Origin: DATBDN01 sp963715995
GTDB lineage: Bacteria > Actinomycetota > Thermoleophilia > Solirubrobacterales > Thermoleophilaceae
Direction of reading: 5' to 3'
Assembly: GCA_963715995.1 (NCBI GenBank)
Contig: OY970283.1
Span: 2,170,001 to 2,234,000 of the forward strand
DNA length: 64,000 nt
Shown: positions 1-7,943 of the stretch, piece by piece
Layout: every line of letters starts with the position of its first letter
Position numbering within the stretch: position 1 is the stretch's first letter
The notes under the pieces: generated by a model
Databases searched by the model: none
What the model was told of the DNA's origin: nothing
Seen by the model: the letters and a program-made list of their open reading frames with translations, nothing else
Program-made: the position numbers and the translations under genes

Positions 1-65
1 CGGTGACCGAGCGAGGCATGGCGCGAGTCTAAGCCGCGTGGTAGCCCTTGCGCGGCAGGAACCGG

Positions 66-794
66 CTACTGCGTGACGGTCTCGGGCTGCTCTGCCGCTG
101 CGGGCTCTGCCGCCGCCGGCTCGGCTGCGGGCTGCCCGTTCGGGGCCGGCTCGGCGGGAGTCGCCTCGGCGGCTGCGGGCGCTGCCTCGACAGCCTCGGG
201 CGCTGCGGTCTCGCCCTCAGCGACCCCATCCTCGGCCGGCGCTTCCTTCTTCTTCACCGGGCCGAGCATCATCGTCATGTTGCGGCCGTCCTGGTTCGGG
301 CGCTGCTCGACAACGCCGAGGTCCTGCACGTCCTCGGCCAGCCGCATCAGCAGCGCCTCGCCGCGCTCCGGATGCGACATCTCGCGGCCGCGGAACATGA
401 TCGTGATCTTGACCTTGTTGTCGGCGTCGAGGAAGCGGCGCACGTGGCCCTTCTTCGTCTCGTAGTCGTTGTTCGCGATCTTCGGCCGCAGCTTGATCTC
501 GCGCACGTGCACCTGCTTCTGGTGCTTGCGCGCCTGCTTCTGCTTCTGCTCCTGCTCGTACTTGTACTTCGAGTAGTCGAGCACGCGGCAGACGGGCGGG
601 CGCGCGTCGGCCGCCACCTCCACGAGGTCCAGGTCGCGCTGACGCGCGTAGTCGAGCGCTTCGTCGCGCGACACGACGCCGATCTGGTTGCCGTCATCTC
701 CGATCAGGCGCACCTGCGGCACCCGGATCATCTCGTTGATTCGCGTCTCGTCCCGGTCGGGAGGGCGCCGATCGAACTTACGTGGGATCGGCAC
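66..794 (-). CDS. infC: Translation initiation factor IF-3
   Basis: IF-3 binds the 30S subunit, keeps it apart from 50S and proofreads initiator tRNA selection. The 242-residue product has the IF3 N-domain (about residues 14-84, opening RINEMIRVPQVRLIG), the basic linker helix, and the C-domain (about 92-178, with KIRPK-like LRPKIANNDYETKK and VKITIMFRGREM). Start is GTG at 794. Unusual is a tail of about 60 residues after the C-domain made almost only of Ala, Pro and Glu; many IF-3 proteins end near residue 180. It lies 54 bp downstream of thrS on the same strand, the common thrS-infC order; rpmI/rplT would be expected just past the left edge. Confidence 0.96.
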   Translation of the reverse strand: MPIPRKFDRRPPDRDETRINEMIRVPQVRLIGDDGNQIGVVSRDEALDYARQRDLDLVEVAADARPPVCRVLDYSKYKYEQEQKQKQARKHQKQVHVREIKLRPKIANNDYETKKGHVRRFLDADNKVKITIMFRGREMSHPERGEALLMRLAEDVQDLGVVEQRPNQDGRNMTMMLGPVKKKEAPAEDGVAEGETAAPEAVEAAPAAAEATPAEPAPNGQPAAEPAAAEPAAAEQPETVTQ

Positions 795-848
795 TAGGCG
801 AGGACTCGGCTAGGGCTCAAAAGGCAGCCGGCGCGATGTTGGAATACG

Positions 849-2768
849 TCATTCGCGGTCCAGACTAGCAGCGCTCAGGCGCTCCACGACGTTCTCGACG
901 GTCATCGATCCGAGGTCGCCCTCGCGGTGTCGGCGGAGCGCCGCCTCACCACTTTCCGCCTCGCGCTTTCCGACGACCAGCATGTACGGAACCTTCTGCA
1001 ACTCGGCGGCGCGGATCTTCTTGCCGATCGACTCCGTGCGATCGTCGACCTCCACCCGCAGGCCCGCGTCGCGCAGCCGTTCGGCGGTGCTGTGCGCGTA
1101 GTCGTTCTGGTCGTCGCCGATCGGCAGCACGCTGGCCTGCACCGGCGCGAGCCAGAACGGCAGCTCGCCGGCGGTGTGCTCGAGCAGGATCCCGATGAAG
1201 CGCTCGAACGATCCGAACAGCGCGCGGTGGATCATCACCGGCTGGTGCTCGGCGTTGTCGGCGCCCGTGTAGGTGAGGCCGAAGCGCTCGGGCAGGTTGT
1301 AGTCGAGCTGCACCGTGCCCAGCTGCCACTCGCGGCCGAGCGAGTCGGTCATCGCGACGTCGATCTTCGGTGCGTAGAACGCTCCGTCGCCCTCGGCGAC
1401 CGTGTAGTCGTAGCCCCCGGCCTCGAGCGCGTCGCGCAGCATGCCCTCGGTGCGATCCCAGAATGCGTCGTCACCGAGGCGCTTGTCAGGGTCGGGTCGC
1501 GTGGACAGGAAGATCTTGGTCTCGAAGCCGAACAGGTTCCAGATGTCGAAGCCGAAGTCCATGCACGCGGCGACCTCGTCGGGAACCTGATCCTCGCAGC
1601 AGAAGACGTGCGCGTCGTCCTGGATGAAGTGGCGGACGCGGAGCAGACCGTGCAAGGTGCCCGACGGCTCGCGGCGGTGCAGCAGCCCAGGCTCGGCGCA
1701 GCGGAACGGAAGGTCCCGGTAGCTCCAGCGCTGCAGGTTGAAGAGCGCGCAATGGCCGGGGCAGTTCATCGGCTTGATGCCGAACTCGCGCTCCTCGTAG
1801 ACCGAGGTGAAGATGTTCTCCTTGTACTTGCCCCAGTGGCCCGAGGTCTCCCAGAGCTGTGACTCGTAGATCAGCGGGGTCTTGACCTCGACGTACCCGC
1901 GCTCCTTCTGCATCTGGCGGTTGAGCGCGACGAGCTGGTTGAAGAGCGTCGTGCCCTTCGGCAGCCAGAAGGTCGAGCCGGGCGACACGGGGTCCCAGTC
2001 GAACAGGCCCAGCTCCCTCCCGAGCTTGCGGTGGTCGCGCGCCTTCGCCTCTTCGATGCGGCGCAGGTGCTCTTCGAGCTGCTCCTTCGAGAAGAACGCG
2101 GTGCCGTAGATGCGCGTGAGCATCGGGCGGTTGGAATCGCCGCGCCAGTAGGCGCCGGCCACCGAGGTGAGCTTGAGTGCCTTGATGCGCTTGGTGCCAG
2201 GCCCGTGCGGGCCGCGGCAGAGATCGGTGAACGGGCCGTTGCGATACAGCGACACGCTGTCCACGCCAAGGTCCTCGATCAGCTCGACCTTGTAGTCCTC
2301 GTGCTCGCCGCGAAAGCGCTCGAGCGCCTCGTCCGAGGAGATGTCGGTGCGCTCGAACTTCTCGTCCGCCTTGACGTGCTCGCGCATCTTCGCCTCGATG
2401 GGCTCGAGGTCGTCCTCGCCGACCTTGACGTCGTCCGGGAAGTCGAAGTCGTAGTAGAAGCCGTCTTCGATGGGCGGCCCGATCGAGATCTTCACGCCGG
2501 GGTAAAGCTCCTTGACAGCCGTGGCCAGCACATGCGCAGCGTCGTGGCGGATGACGTCGAGCGCTTCGGGGTCGCGCTCGGTGATGATGCGGATCTTCGC
2601 GGGGCCATCGCCGTCCGGCAGCGGTCGCGCCAGATCGCGGATCTCGCCGTCCACCTCGATCGCGATCGCGGCACGCGCCAGGCCCTCGCCGATCGCCCGC
2701 GCGGCGTCCATGCCGGTGGCGTCGCCGGGCAGCTCGAGCACGTCGCCGTTGGGCAGCTGCGCGTTCAC
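849..2768 (-). CDS. thrS: Threonine--tRNA ligase
   Basis: Charges tRNA-Thr with threonine in the cytoplasm. The 639-residue product shows an N-terminal TGS domain (about 1-62), a second additional (editing) domain with the HDAAHVLATA motif, a class II catalytic core with the zinc-ligand segment MNCPGHC, motif 2 (FRCAEPGLLHRREPSG) and motif 3 (ALFGSFERFIGILLEH), and a C-terminal anticodon-binding domain. The open frame extends further upstream, but that part overlaps the preceding gene; the GTG at 2768 begins the TGS domain directly (VNAQLPNGDVLEL) and sits 2 nt after the stop of the upstream glycosyltransferase, suggesting translational coupling. Confidence 0.97.
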   Translation of the reverse strand: MNAQLPNGDVLELPGDATGMDAARAIGEGLARAAIAIEVDGEIRDLARPLPDGDGPAKIRIITERDPEALDVIRHDAAHVLATAVKELYPGVKISIGPPIEDGFYYDFDFPDDVKVGEDDLEPIEAKMREHVKADEKFERTDISSDEALERFRGEHEDYKVELIEDLGVDSVSLYRNGPFTDLCRGPHGPGTKRIKALKLTSVAGAYWRGDSNRPMLTRIYGTAFFSKEQLEEHLRRIEEAKARDHRKLGRELGLFDWDPVSPGSTFWLPKGTTLFNQLVALNRQMQKERGYVEVKTPLIYESQLWETSGHWGKYKENIFTSVYEEREFGIKPMNCPGHCALFNLQRWSYRDLPFRCAEPGLLHRREPSGTLHGLLRVRHFIQDDAHVFCCEDQVPDEVAACMDFGFDIWNLFGFETKIFLSTRPDPDKRLGDDAFWDRTEGMLRDALEAGGYDYTVAEGDGAFYAPKIDVAMTDSLGREWQLGTVQLDYNLPERFGLTYTGADNAEHQPVMIHRALFGSFERFIGILLEHTAGELPFWLAPVQASVLPIGDDQNDYAHSTAERLRDAGLRVEVDDRTESIGKKIRAAELQKVPYMLVVGKREAESGEAALRRHREGDLGSMTVENVVERLSAASLDRE

Positions 2769-2770
2769 GT

Positions 2771-4021
2771 TCAGACCGTAGCCGCGCTGCCGACCGACTC
2801 CAGCAGGCGCAACTCGTCCTCGAGCACGCGCGTGACCAGGAAGCCCTCCTGCACGTGCCAGCGGCCGGCACTGCCCAGTTCGATCGCCAGGCCGGGGTCG
2901 CGCACCAGCTCCTCCAGGCGCCCGGCCATCGCGGCTGTGTCGTCGACCACGAACCCTCCCACGCCGTCCTCGACCTGGCTCGCGATGCCACCGCCCGCGG
3001 TCGCCACGACCGGCGTGCGCTTCCACAGTGCCTCGGCTGCCGCCAGGCCAAAGCCCTCGCGCAGCGAGCGCTGAAGGGACACGCGCGCCACTCGCTGGAG
3101 CGCGCCGACCTCGATCTCCCCCACGCCCGCGTAACTCGTGAGCACGCGCACGTCGTCGATGCCGGCCGCGTAGTCGGAGACCTCGCGCGCGATGCGGAAG
3201 TCCTGCGGCCCCTCACCCGGCAGCGCGCCCTCGACAACCATCTGAAGCTCGGGTAGGCGGGACTTCGCCTGGGCGAAGGCGTCGATCACGCCGTGCGGAT
3301 CCTTCCAGCGGTCCAGGCGCGAGACGTTGCACACCAGCGGCCGCGTCAGGTCGATGCCGAGCGAGCGCAGCACGTGTCCCGCCAGGCGCAGCGGCATGTC
3401 CATGTTCTTCGGGCCAAGAGGATCGATGCCTGGGGCGATCGCGCGCACGTCGCCGCCGATGCCCGGCGGCCAGAACCCGTTCTGGGCGAAGACGCCCCAG
3501 TCGCAGTCCTCGAGCAGTGGCTGCAGGCGCTCCCAGGTCGCGGGCTCGGGCTCCGAGGCGTCGACGTGGCAGCGCCACACTACGCGCGCGGCGCCGTCGT
3601 CGGCGGCCAGCAGGCCGAGCGTGGCCGGGTCGTGAAGCACGAGCACGTCGCAGTCGGCGCGCAGGCTGCCGATCGCGGCTCCCAGCCCGTCGAGGTACTC
3701 GCTCCAGGTGGACGGCGCGATCGCGGTCTCGGCGCCCTGGAGGCCGTCGTACAGGTCACGCGCCACGTCGGCGAACGGCGCTCCCCCGTAGAGCACCCGC
3801 CACTCCACGTCCACACCGGCGTCCGCCGCCAGCGGCAGCAGGCCGCGCAGCATCTCCGGGCAGCCGTTGCGGGGTGCCGCCGGCGAAACGTGGATCACGC
3901 GCGTGCCCGCGAGCCCCGCGGCCAGCGCGCGGATGCGCTCGACCACATCCTCGCCAGCGATCTCCGCGTAGTCGCCGAGCGAGCGGCGGCCGGGATCGAT
4001 CCTCTGAAGGCCGCTCCTCAT
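2771..4021 (-). CDS. GT4-family glycosyltransferase, trehalose synthase-like
   Basis: A 416-residue GT-B fold retaining glycosyltransferase. The N-terminal half resembles TreT/trehalose phosphorylase-type enzymes (VIHVSPAAPRNGCPEML followed by LLPLAADAGVDVEWRV), and the C-terminal half carries the GT4 donor-site region: VSRLDRWKDPHGVIDAF, SLREGFGLAAAEALWKRTPVV and the Glu-x7-Glu-like segment. In TreT enzymes a nucleotide sugar and glucose give trehalose; substrate here is inferred only. The GGGVAE-type loop of TreT is altered to RNGCPE. ATG at 4021 follows a hairpin; the stop lies 2 nt before thrS, so the two are probably co-transcribed. Functional link to thrS is not obvious. Confidence 0.8.
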   Translation of the reverse strand: MRSGLQRIDPGRRSLGDYAEIAGEDVVERIRALAAGLAGTRVIHVSPAAPRNGCPEMLRGLLPLAADAGVDVEWRVLYGGAPFADVARDLYDGLQGAETAIAPSTWSEYLDGLGAAIGSLRADCDVLVLHDPATLGLLAADDGAARVVWRCHVDASEPEPATWERLQPLLEDCDWGVFAQNGFWPPGIGGDVRAIAPGIDPLGPKNMDMPLRLAGHVLRSLGIDLTRPLVCNVSRLDRWKDPHGVIDAFAQAKSRLPELQMVVEGALPGEGPQDFRIAREVSDYAAGIDDVRVLTSYAGVGEIEVGALQRVARVSLQRSLREGFGLAAAEALWKRTPVVATAGGGIASQVEDGVGGFVVDDTAAMAGRLEELVRDPGLAIELGSAGRWHVQEGFLVTRVLEDELRLLESVGSAATV

Positions 4022-4034
4022 CCGAACATTTTAA

Positions 4035-4055
4035 AGACGGGGCCTGGCCCCGTCT
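4035..4055 (-). terminator. Rho-independent-type hairpin after the metallo-beta-lactamase gene
   Basis: A perfect 10-bp inverted repeat (AGACGGGGCC, one T, GGCCCCGTCT) that begins on the stop codon of the upstream minus-strand gene and, read on the minus strand, is followed by TTTAAAA. It would end transcription of the hydrolase gene just before the glycosyltransferase start at 4021. The T-run is short, so a role as an operator or attenuator is possible. Confidence 0.6.
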
Positions 4056-4798
4056 CAGGAACGCTCGACTTGCGACCCGGGCACGATGTCGTCGCTGCCG
4101 TCGGCCCAGCGCACCCAGGCCTTGTTGCCGCCGTCGTAGTCCGGCGCCCAAAGGACCAGCGTCGCCTCGTCGCCCCAGACCGTGCAGCTGTCGGAGCCCT
4201 CCTCGTCGAGCCCGCGCCAGAGCCGGATGAAGGCGTTCTGGTCCCACTCCTGGGCGACCGTGGTCGAGTCCGTATGGCCCGGGTGGACGATCGTCTCTGG
4301 CGTCAGCGCCATCAGCACGTCCATGATCGAGTGCTTCAGGTCGGCGAAGCCGCTGGCGCCAGGGGCGCGCACGCCGCCAACCGAGCCCTTGAACAGCGTG
4401 TCGCCCGTGAAGACGGCGTCCGGTGTCCGGAACGAGAGCATCCCCGCGGTGTGGCCGGGCGTGTGGAGCGCCTCGAAGCTCAGCCCACCCGACTCGATCA
4501 CCGTCCCCGGCTCGATCGTGCGGTCGACGATGCCGTCCTCGATCAGGTCGGCCTCGAACGGATGCGCCACGACCTCGCAGCCGTAGCGCTCCTTGACCTC
4601 CGCGGCCTCCGAGACGTGGTCGTGGTGGTGGTGGGTCAGCAGCAGGTGCGTCACGTTCACGCCGTGGCGCTCGATCGCCTCGTAGAGCGGCTCCATCGGC
4701 CCTCCGGCGTCGATCAGGACGCCGTCACCACCCGCCTGGGCGGCGGCCAGGAAGGTGTTCGACACGAACTGGGGATGCAGTGAGCGTTCGAGCAGCAC
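4055..4798 (-). CDS. Metallo-beta-lactamase-fold hydrolase (glyoxalase II-like)
   Basis: A 247-residue MBL-fold enzyme. Visible metal ligands are the HHHHDH motif (LLLTHHHHDHVSEA), the HTPGHTAG histidine, the Asp in FTGDTLF and a late histidine in IVHPGHT. Such small proteins often hydrolyse thioesters such as S-lactoylglutathione analogues; the real substrate is unknown. The GTG at 4798 gives the typical beginning VLLERSLHPQFVSNTFL; the longer open frame upstream overlaps the divergent gene and is discounted. The C-terminal 40 residues (acidic, Trp-rich, DYDGGNKAWVRW) form an extension beyond the core. The divergent aminotransferase begins only 28 bp away. Confidence 0.85.
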   Translation of the reverse strand: MLLERSLHPQFVSNTFLAAAQAGGDGVLIDAGGPMEPLYEAIERHGVNVTHLLLTHHHHDHVSEAAEVKERYGCEVVAHPFEADLIEDGIVDRTIEPGTVIESGGLSFEALHTPGHTAGMLSFRTPDAVFTGDTLFKGSVGGVRAPGASGFADLKHSIMDVLMALTPETIVHPGHTDSTTVAQEWDQNAFIRLWRGLDEEGSDSCTVWGDEATLVLWAPDYDGGNKAWVRWADGSDDIVPGSQVERS

Positions 4799-4826
4799 GG
4801 GCGCGAGCCTAACTAGGCTCGCCGAT

Positions 4827-5906
4827 GTGAGCTTCCGCGCCGAATTCCCCGTCCTCGACGAGATCGCATACCTCAACGCCGGGACCGACGGCCCGGTGCT
4901 CCAGCGCGCCGCCACCGCTGCCGCTGCCTCGATCGCCGCGCAGGCCGACCGTGGTCGCGCCGGCAAGGCGCACTTCGAGGCGATGATGGAGACGGGCCAG
5001 GCCATCCGCGAGCACGCAGCGGGGCTCATGCGCTGCGCAACGGCTGAGGTGGCGCTGACGCACTCCACCACCGACGGGATGAACATGGTGCTGCACGGCC
5101 TGGGCCTGGGCCGCGGCGATCAGGTGGTCACGACCGACGAGGAGCATCCCGGCCTGCTCGCGCCGCTGGCCGCGCTCAGGAGCGAGCACGGCGTCGAGGT
5201 GAAGGTGGCGCCGTTCGCCGAGGTCGCGAACGCCGTGACCGCGCAGACCAAGCTGATCGCCTGCTCACACGTCTCGTGGGTGAACGGGCAGATCGTCGAC
5301 ACGGCGGCCCTCGCGGCGACGGGAGTGCCGGTGCTGCTCGACGGCGCGCAGGGCCTCGGGGCCATCGCAGTCCACCCGCACGAGCTCGGCTGCGCCTTCT
5401 ACGCCGCGGCCGGGCAGAAGTGGCTCTGCGGACCCGACCAGAGCGGCCTGCTGTTCGTCCATCCCGACTGGGTCGAGCGCCTCGGCGCGCCGTGGCCCGG
5501 CTACCAGTCGCTTGCCAGCGCCGAGGACCCGCTCGCGCTCGACCTGGCGCCAGGGGCCAAGCGCTTCGACACAGGCTTCCCCTCGCCGCACGACGGCGCG
5601 TGGACGCTCACGTCGTTCCAGGTCTTCAAGCAGGCGGACTGGGATCACATCCTCAGCCGCGGCCACACGCTGGCGCAGGTTCTCGCCGACCGCCTGCGCG
5701 ACCGCGGCCTCGACGTCGCCCCACGCGGTGCCTCCACGCTGGTGTCGTTCGCGGTCGACGACCCCGAGGACTTCGTCGCGCGCGCCGCCGACGCCGGTGT
5801 CGTCATCCGCTACCTGCCGGGGCGCGGGCTGGTGCGGGCGTCCGTCGGAGCGTGGTCGGACGAGTCCGACCTCGAGCGCCTGCTCGCGCTCACTTCCGGG
5901 CCATGA
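4827..5906 (+). CDS. Class V PLP-dependent aminotransferase
   Basis: A 359-residue fold-type I PLP enzyme. The cofactor-binding His/Asp region is VPVLLDGAQGLGA and the Schiff-base lysine is in AAGQKWLCGPDQSG. The C-terminal loop where cysteine desulfurases carry the active-site Cys reads VVIRYLPGRGLVRAS and has none, so this is more like isopenicillin-N epimerase/kynureninase-type relatives than a NifS/SufS desulfurase. Start chosen as GTG 4827 (VSFRAEFPVLDEIAYLNAG), which places the fold's first strand at the N terminus; upstream codons would overlap the divergent gene. The 3' end overlaps the convergent small membrane protein by 17 bp. Confidence 0.85.
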   Translation: MSFRAEFPVLDEIAYLNAGTDGPVLQRAATAAAASIAAQADRGRAGKAHFEAMMETGQAIREHAAGLMRCATAEVALTHSTTDGMNMVLHGLGLGRGDQVVTTDEEHPGLLAPLAALRSEHGVEVKVAPFAEVANAVTAQTKLIACSHVSWVNGQIVDTAALAATGVPVLLDGAQGLGAIAVHPHELGCAFYAAAGQKWLCGPDQSGLLFVHPDWVERLGAPWPGYQSLASAEDPLALDLAPGAKRFDTGFPSPHDGAWTLTSFQVFKQADWDHILSRGHTLAQVLADRLRDRGLDVAPRGASTLVSFAVDDPEDFVARAADAGVVIRYLPGRGLVRASVGAWSDESDLERLLALTSGP

Positions 5907-6126
5907 TCACGATCGCCTCGACCACCACGGCCGCGACGATCAGCGCGCAGACGAACGTCAGCGCGGCGTAGCCGACGCCCGCGCGGCCGCTCCGGCGCCG
6001 GTCGTCGAAGCGCACCATGCCGACGATGCCGACCGAGAAGACGGCCGTCACCCCGACGGCAGCCACGAACGAATAGAGGATCACCTTCGCCAGCGCGCTC
6101 GTGTCCACGAGCTGGGCGAAGATCAC
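5890..6126 (-). CDS. Small two-helix membrane protein downstream of pit
   Basis: A 78-residue protein with two clear hydrophobic segments (about residues 8-32, LAKVILYSFVAAVGVTAVFS, and 50-74, AALTFVCALIVAAVVVEAIV) separated by a basic loop (RFDDRRRSGRAG). Its GTG start overlaps the pit stop codon as GTGA, so it is translationally coupled to the transporter and is probably an accessory or small subunit. No named family recognised. Its 3' end runs 17 bp into the convergent aminotransferase gene. Confidence 0.75.
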   Translation of the reverse strand: MIFAQLVDTSALAKVILYSFVAAVGVTAVFSVGIVGMVRFDDRRRSGRAGVGYAALTFVCALIVAAVVVEAIVIMARK

Positions 6127-7232
6127 GCGCTCGCCCCCGCGGCGACGGCCTGCGATACGCGTAGCCGGCGCGTCAGTAGGTAACCGGCCGCCGCCAGCAA
6201 CAGGGCCAGCACCACGATCGGGCCCGCCGCGTTGTTGGCGCCGAAGATGCGCGTGATCCCGTACGCCATGCCGCCCATCGCCCCGGCGGCCGGGAGCGTG
6301 ACGATCCAGGCTCCGACCATGTTCCCGGCCACGCCCCAGCGCACGGCCGAGAGCCGCTTGGCCGCGCCCGAGCCCATGACGGCGCCGGAGATCACGTGCG
6401 TGGTCGAGAGCGGGTAGCCGAAGTGCGAGGCCGCCAGGATCACCGCGGCGCCGCTGCCCTGCGAGGCGAAGCCCTGGGCGGTGTCCATCTTGATGATGCG
6501 CGTGCCGACCGTCTTGATGATGCGCCAGCCGCCGCTGTAGGTGCCAAGCGAGATCGCCGAGGCGGCCGAGACGATCACCCAGGTGGGCGTGCTGGCGTTG
6601 CCCGCGAGGTTGCCGTTGGCGATCAGCGCGAGCGTGATCACTCCCATCGTCTTCTGAGCGTCGTTCGTCCCGTGTGCCAGCGACAGGAGCCCGCCCGAGA
6701 CGATCTGTCCCAGCCGATAACTTCGCGTGACAGGGCCCGGGCTGAGCCCGCCGACGATCCGGTATGCCACCAGGATGGCGACGCCCGCGACCAGGAAGGC
6801 GAGCAGCGGAGCGATCAGCGCCGGGATCAGGAGCTTCGACAGCAGCGCGTCCCCATGTACCGCGCCGGTGCCGGTCGCCACGATCATCGCCCCCACCACG
6901 CCGCCGATCAGCGCATGGGAAGAGCTCGACGGCAGCGCGAAGTACCACGTCGCGAGGTTCCAGATGATCGCCCCGATCAGCCCGCCGAAGACGATCTCGG
7001 GCGTGACCGCGGTCGGGTCGACGAAGTCCTTGGCCACCGTCGCCGCCACCTTCAGCGAGATGAACGCGCCGGCGAAGTTGAGCGCCGCCGAGTAGACCAC
7101 CGCCACGCGCGGAGCCATCGCGCGCGTGGAGACCAGCGTCGCGATCGCGTTCGCCGTGTCGTGGAAGCCATTCGTGTAGTCGAACGCGAGCGCTGTCGCG
7201 ACGACGATTACCAGGATCGCGTCGTTGTGCAT
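6123..7232 (-). CDS. pit: PiT-family inorganic phosphate transporter
   Basis: Inner-membrane phosphate/cation symporter of the PiT (SLC20-like) family, 369 residues with about ten hydrophobic helices. Both family signatures are present: FDYTNGFHDTANAIAT in the N-terminal repeat and SLAHGTNDAQKTMGV in the C-terminal repeat, plus ALPSSSSHALIGG and PLSTTHVISGAVMG. Start is ATG 7232 (MHNDAILVIVV), 10 nt after the stop of the DUF47 gene; 17 in-frame upstream codons lie inside that gene and lack hydrophobic character. The DUF47-pit pairing is the standard low-affinity phosphate uptake arrangement. Confidence 0.95.
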   Translation of the reverse strand: MHNDAILVIVVATALAFDYTNGFHDTANAIATLVSTRAMAPRVAVVYSAALNFAGAFISLKVAATVAKDFVDPTAVTPEIVFGGLIGAIIWNLATWYFALPSSSSHALIGGVVGAMIVATGTGAVHGDALLSKLLIPALIAPLLAFLVAGVAILVAYRIVGGLSPGPVTRSYRLGQIVSGGLLSLAHGTNDAQKTMGVITLALIANGNLAGNASTPTWVIVSAASAISLGTYSGGWRIIKTVGTRIIKMDTAQGFASQGSGAAVILAASHFGYPLSTTHVISGAVMGSGAAKRLSAVRWGVAGNMVGAWIVTLPAAGAMGGMAYGITRIFGANNAAGPIVVLALLLAAAGYLLTRRLRVSQAVAAGASA

Positions 7233-7242
7233 CGCTCGAGCG

Positions 7243-7878
7243 TCAGGCGTTCTTGGTGGTGATGCCTTCGAGGATGTAGGCACACTTCTCGCAGGCGTCG
7301 ATCGCCGACTCGAGCCGCTCGAAGATGTCCTTCCAGCGGATCACGATCAGCGGGTCGATGCCCTCCTCGAACAGCGAGGCGACGGCTTCACGGCCAATGC
7401 GGTCGCCCTCGTTCTCCAGCCGGTTGACCTCGACCGTGTAGTGCGACATGTCGTCGAAGTTGCGCAGCCGCGGCATCGCCTCGGCCAGCTGCAGGCCGGC
7501 CTGCGCCAGCACCTGCGCCAGATGCTGGGCCTGCTCCATCGGCGCCTCGATCTTGTAGAGGCCGAGGTAGTCGGCCACCTCTTCGACGAAGTCGACGATG
7601 TCGTCGAGCGCCGAGACCAGGTCGAGGATGTCCTCGCGGTCGATCGGCGTGACGAACGTGTTGTTGAGCGTGTGGATCACGTCGTGGGTGATCCGGTCGC
7701 CCTCCTGCTCGCATATGAGGATCTCGCGCGCGAGATCGCGGCGCTCGGGCCAGCCGCGCAGCAGCTGCTCGAGCAGATCGGTGGCGCGGACGATGTTGCC
7801 GCCGGCCTCCTCGAAGAGGTCGAAGAACTCGCGTCCCCGCGGGGCGAGGACCTGTGAAAGACGTGGCATGCGCCGCAT
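7243..7878 (-). CDS. DUF47 / PhoU-like phosphate transport regulator
   Basis: A 211-residue all-helical protein of the DUF47 (YkaA, PhoU-like) family. It has two repeats carrying the acidic metal-binding pattern: CEQEGDRITHDVIHTLN and, 100 residues later, LENEGDRIGREAVASLF. These proteins accompany PiT transporters and are thought to gate them. It is the first gene of a three-gene operon with pit and a small membrane protein. Start ATG 7878 or, equally possible, ATG 7869; neither has a strong ribosome-binding site. Confidence 0.92.
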   Translation of the reverse strand: MRRMPRLSQVLAPRGREFFDLFEEAGGNIVRATDLLEQLLRGWPERRDLAREILICEQEGDRITHDVIHTLNNTFVTPIDREDILDLVSALDDIVDFVEEVADYLGLYKIEAPMEQAQHLAQVLAQAGLQLAEAMPRLRNFDDMSHYTVEVNRLENEGDRIGREAVASLFEEGIDPLIVIRWKDIFERLESAIDACEKCAYILEGITTKNA

Positions 7879-7943
7879 GCTGCCCGATCACGCGGACAAA
7901 CGTGTGAACGAGGCGTGAAAGCGGGCGGCCCGCGGGCGCCGGA

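Noticed and set aside
1..19. ATG-initiated minus-strand reading MPRSVT at the left edge, possibly the start of rpmI or rplT downstream of infC
   Set aside because: Only six codons are visible, no ribosome-binding site precedes it, and the sequence is not clearly L35 or L20.
3293..4783. 496-residue plus-strand open frame opposite the glycosyltransferase and metallo-hydrolase genes
   Set aside because: Antisense shadow of two well-supported genes; Arg/His/Val-rich composition typical of GC-rich antisense frames.
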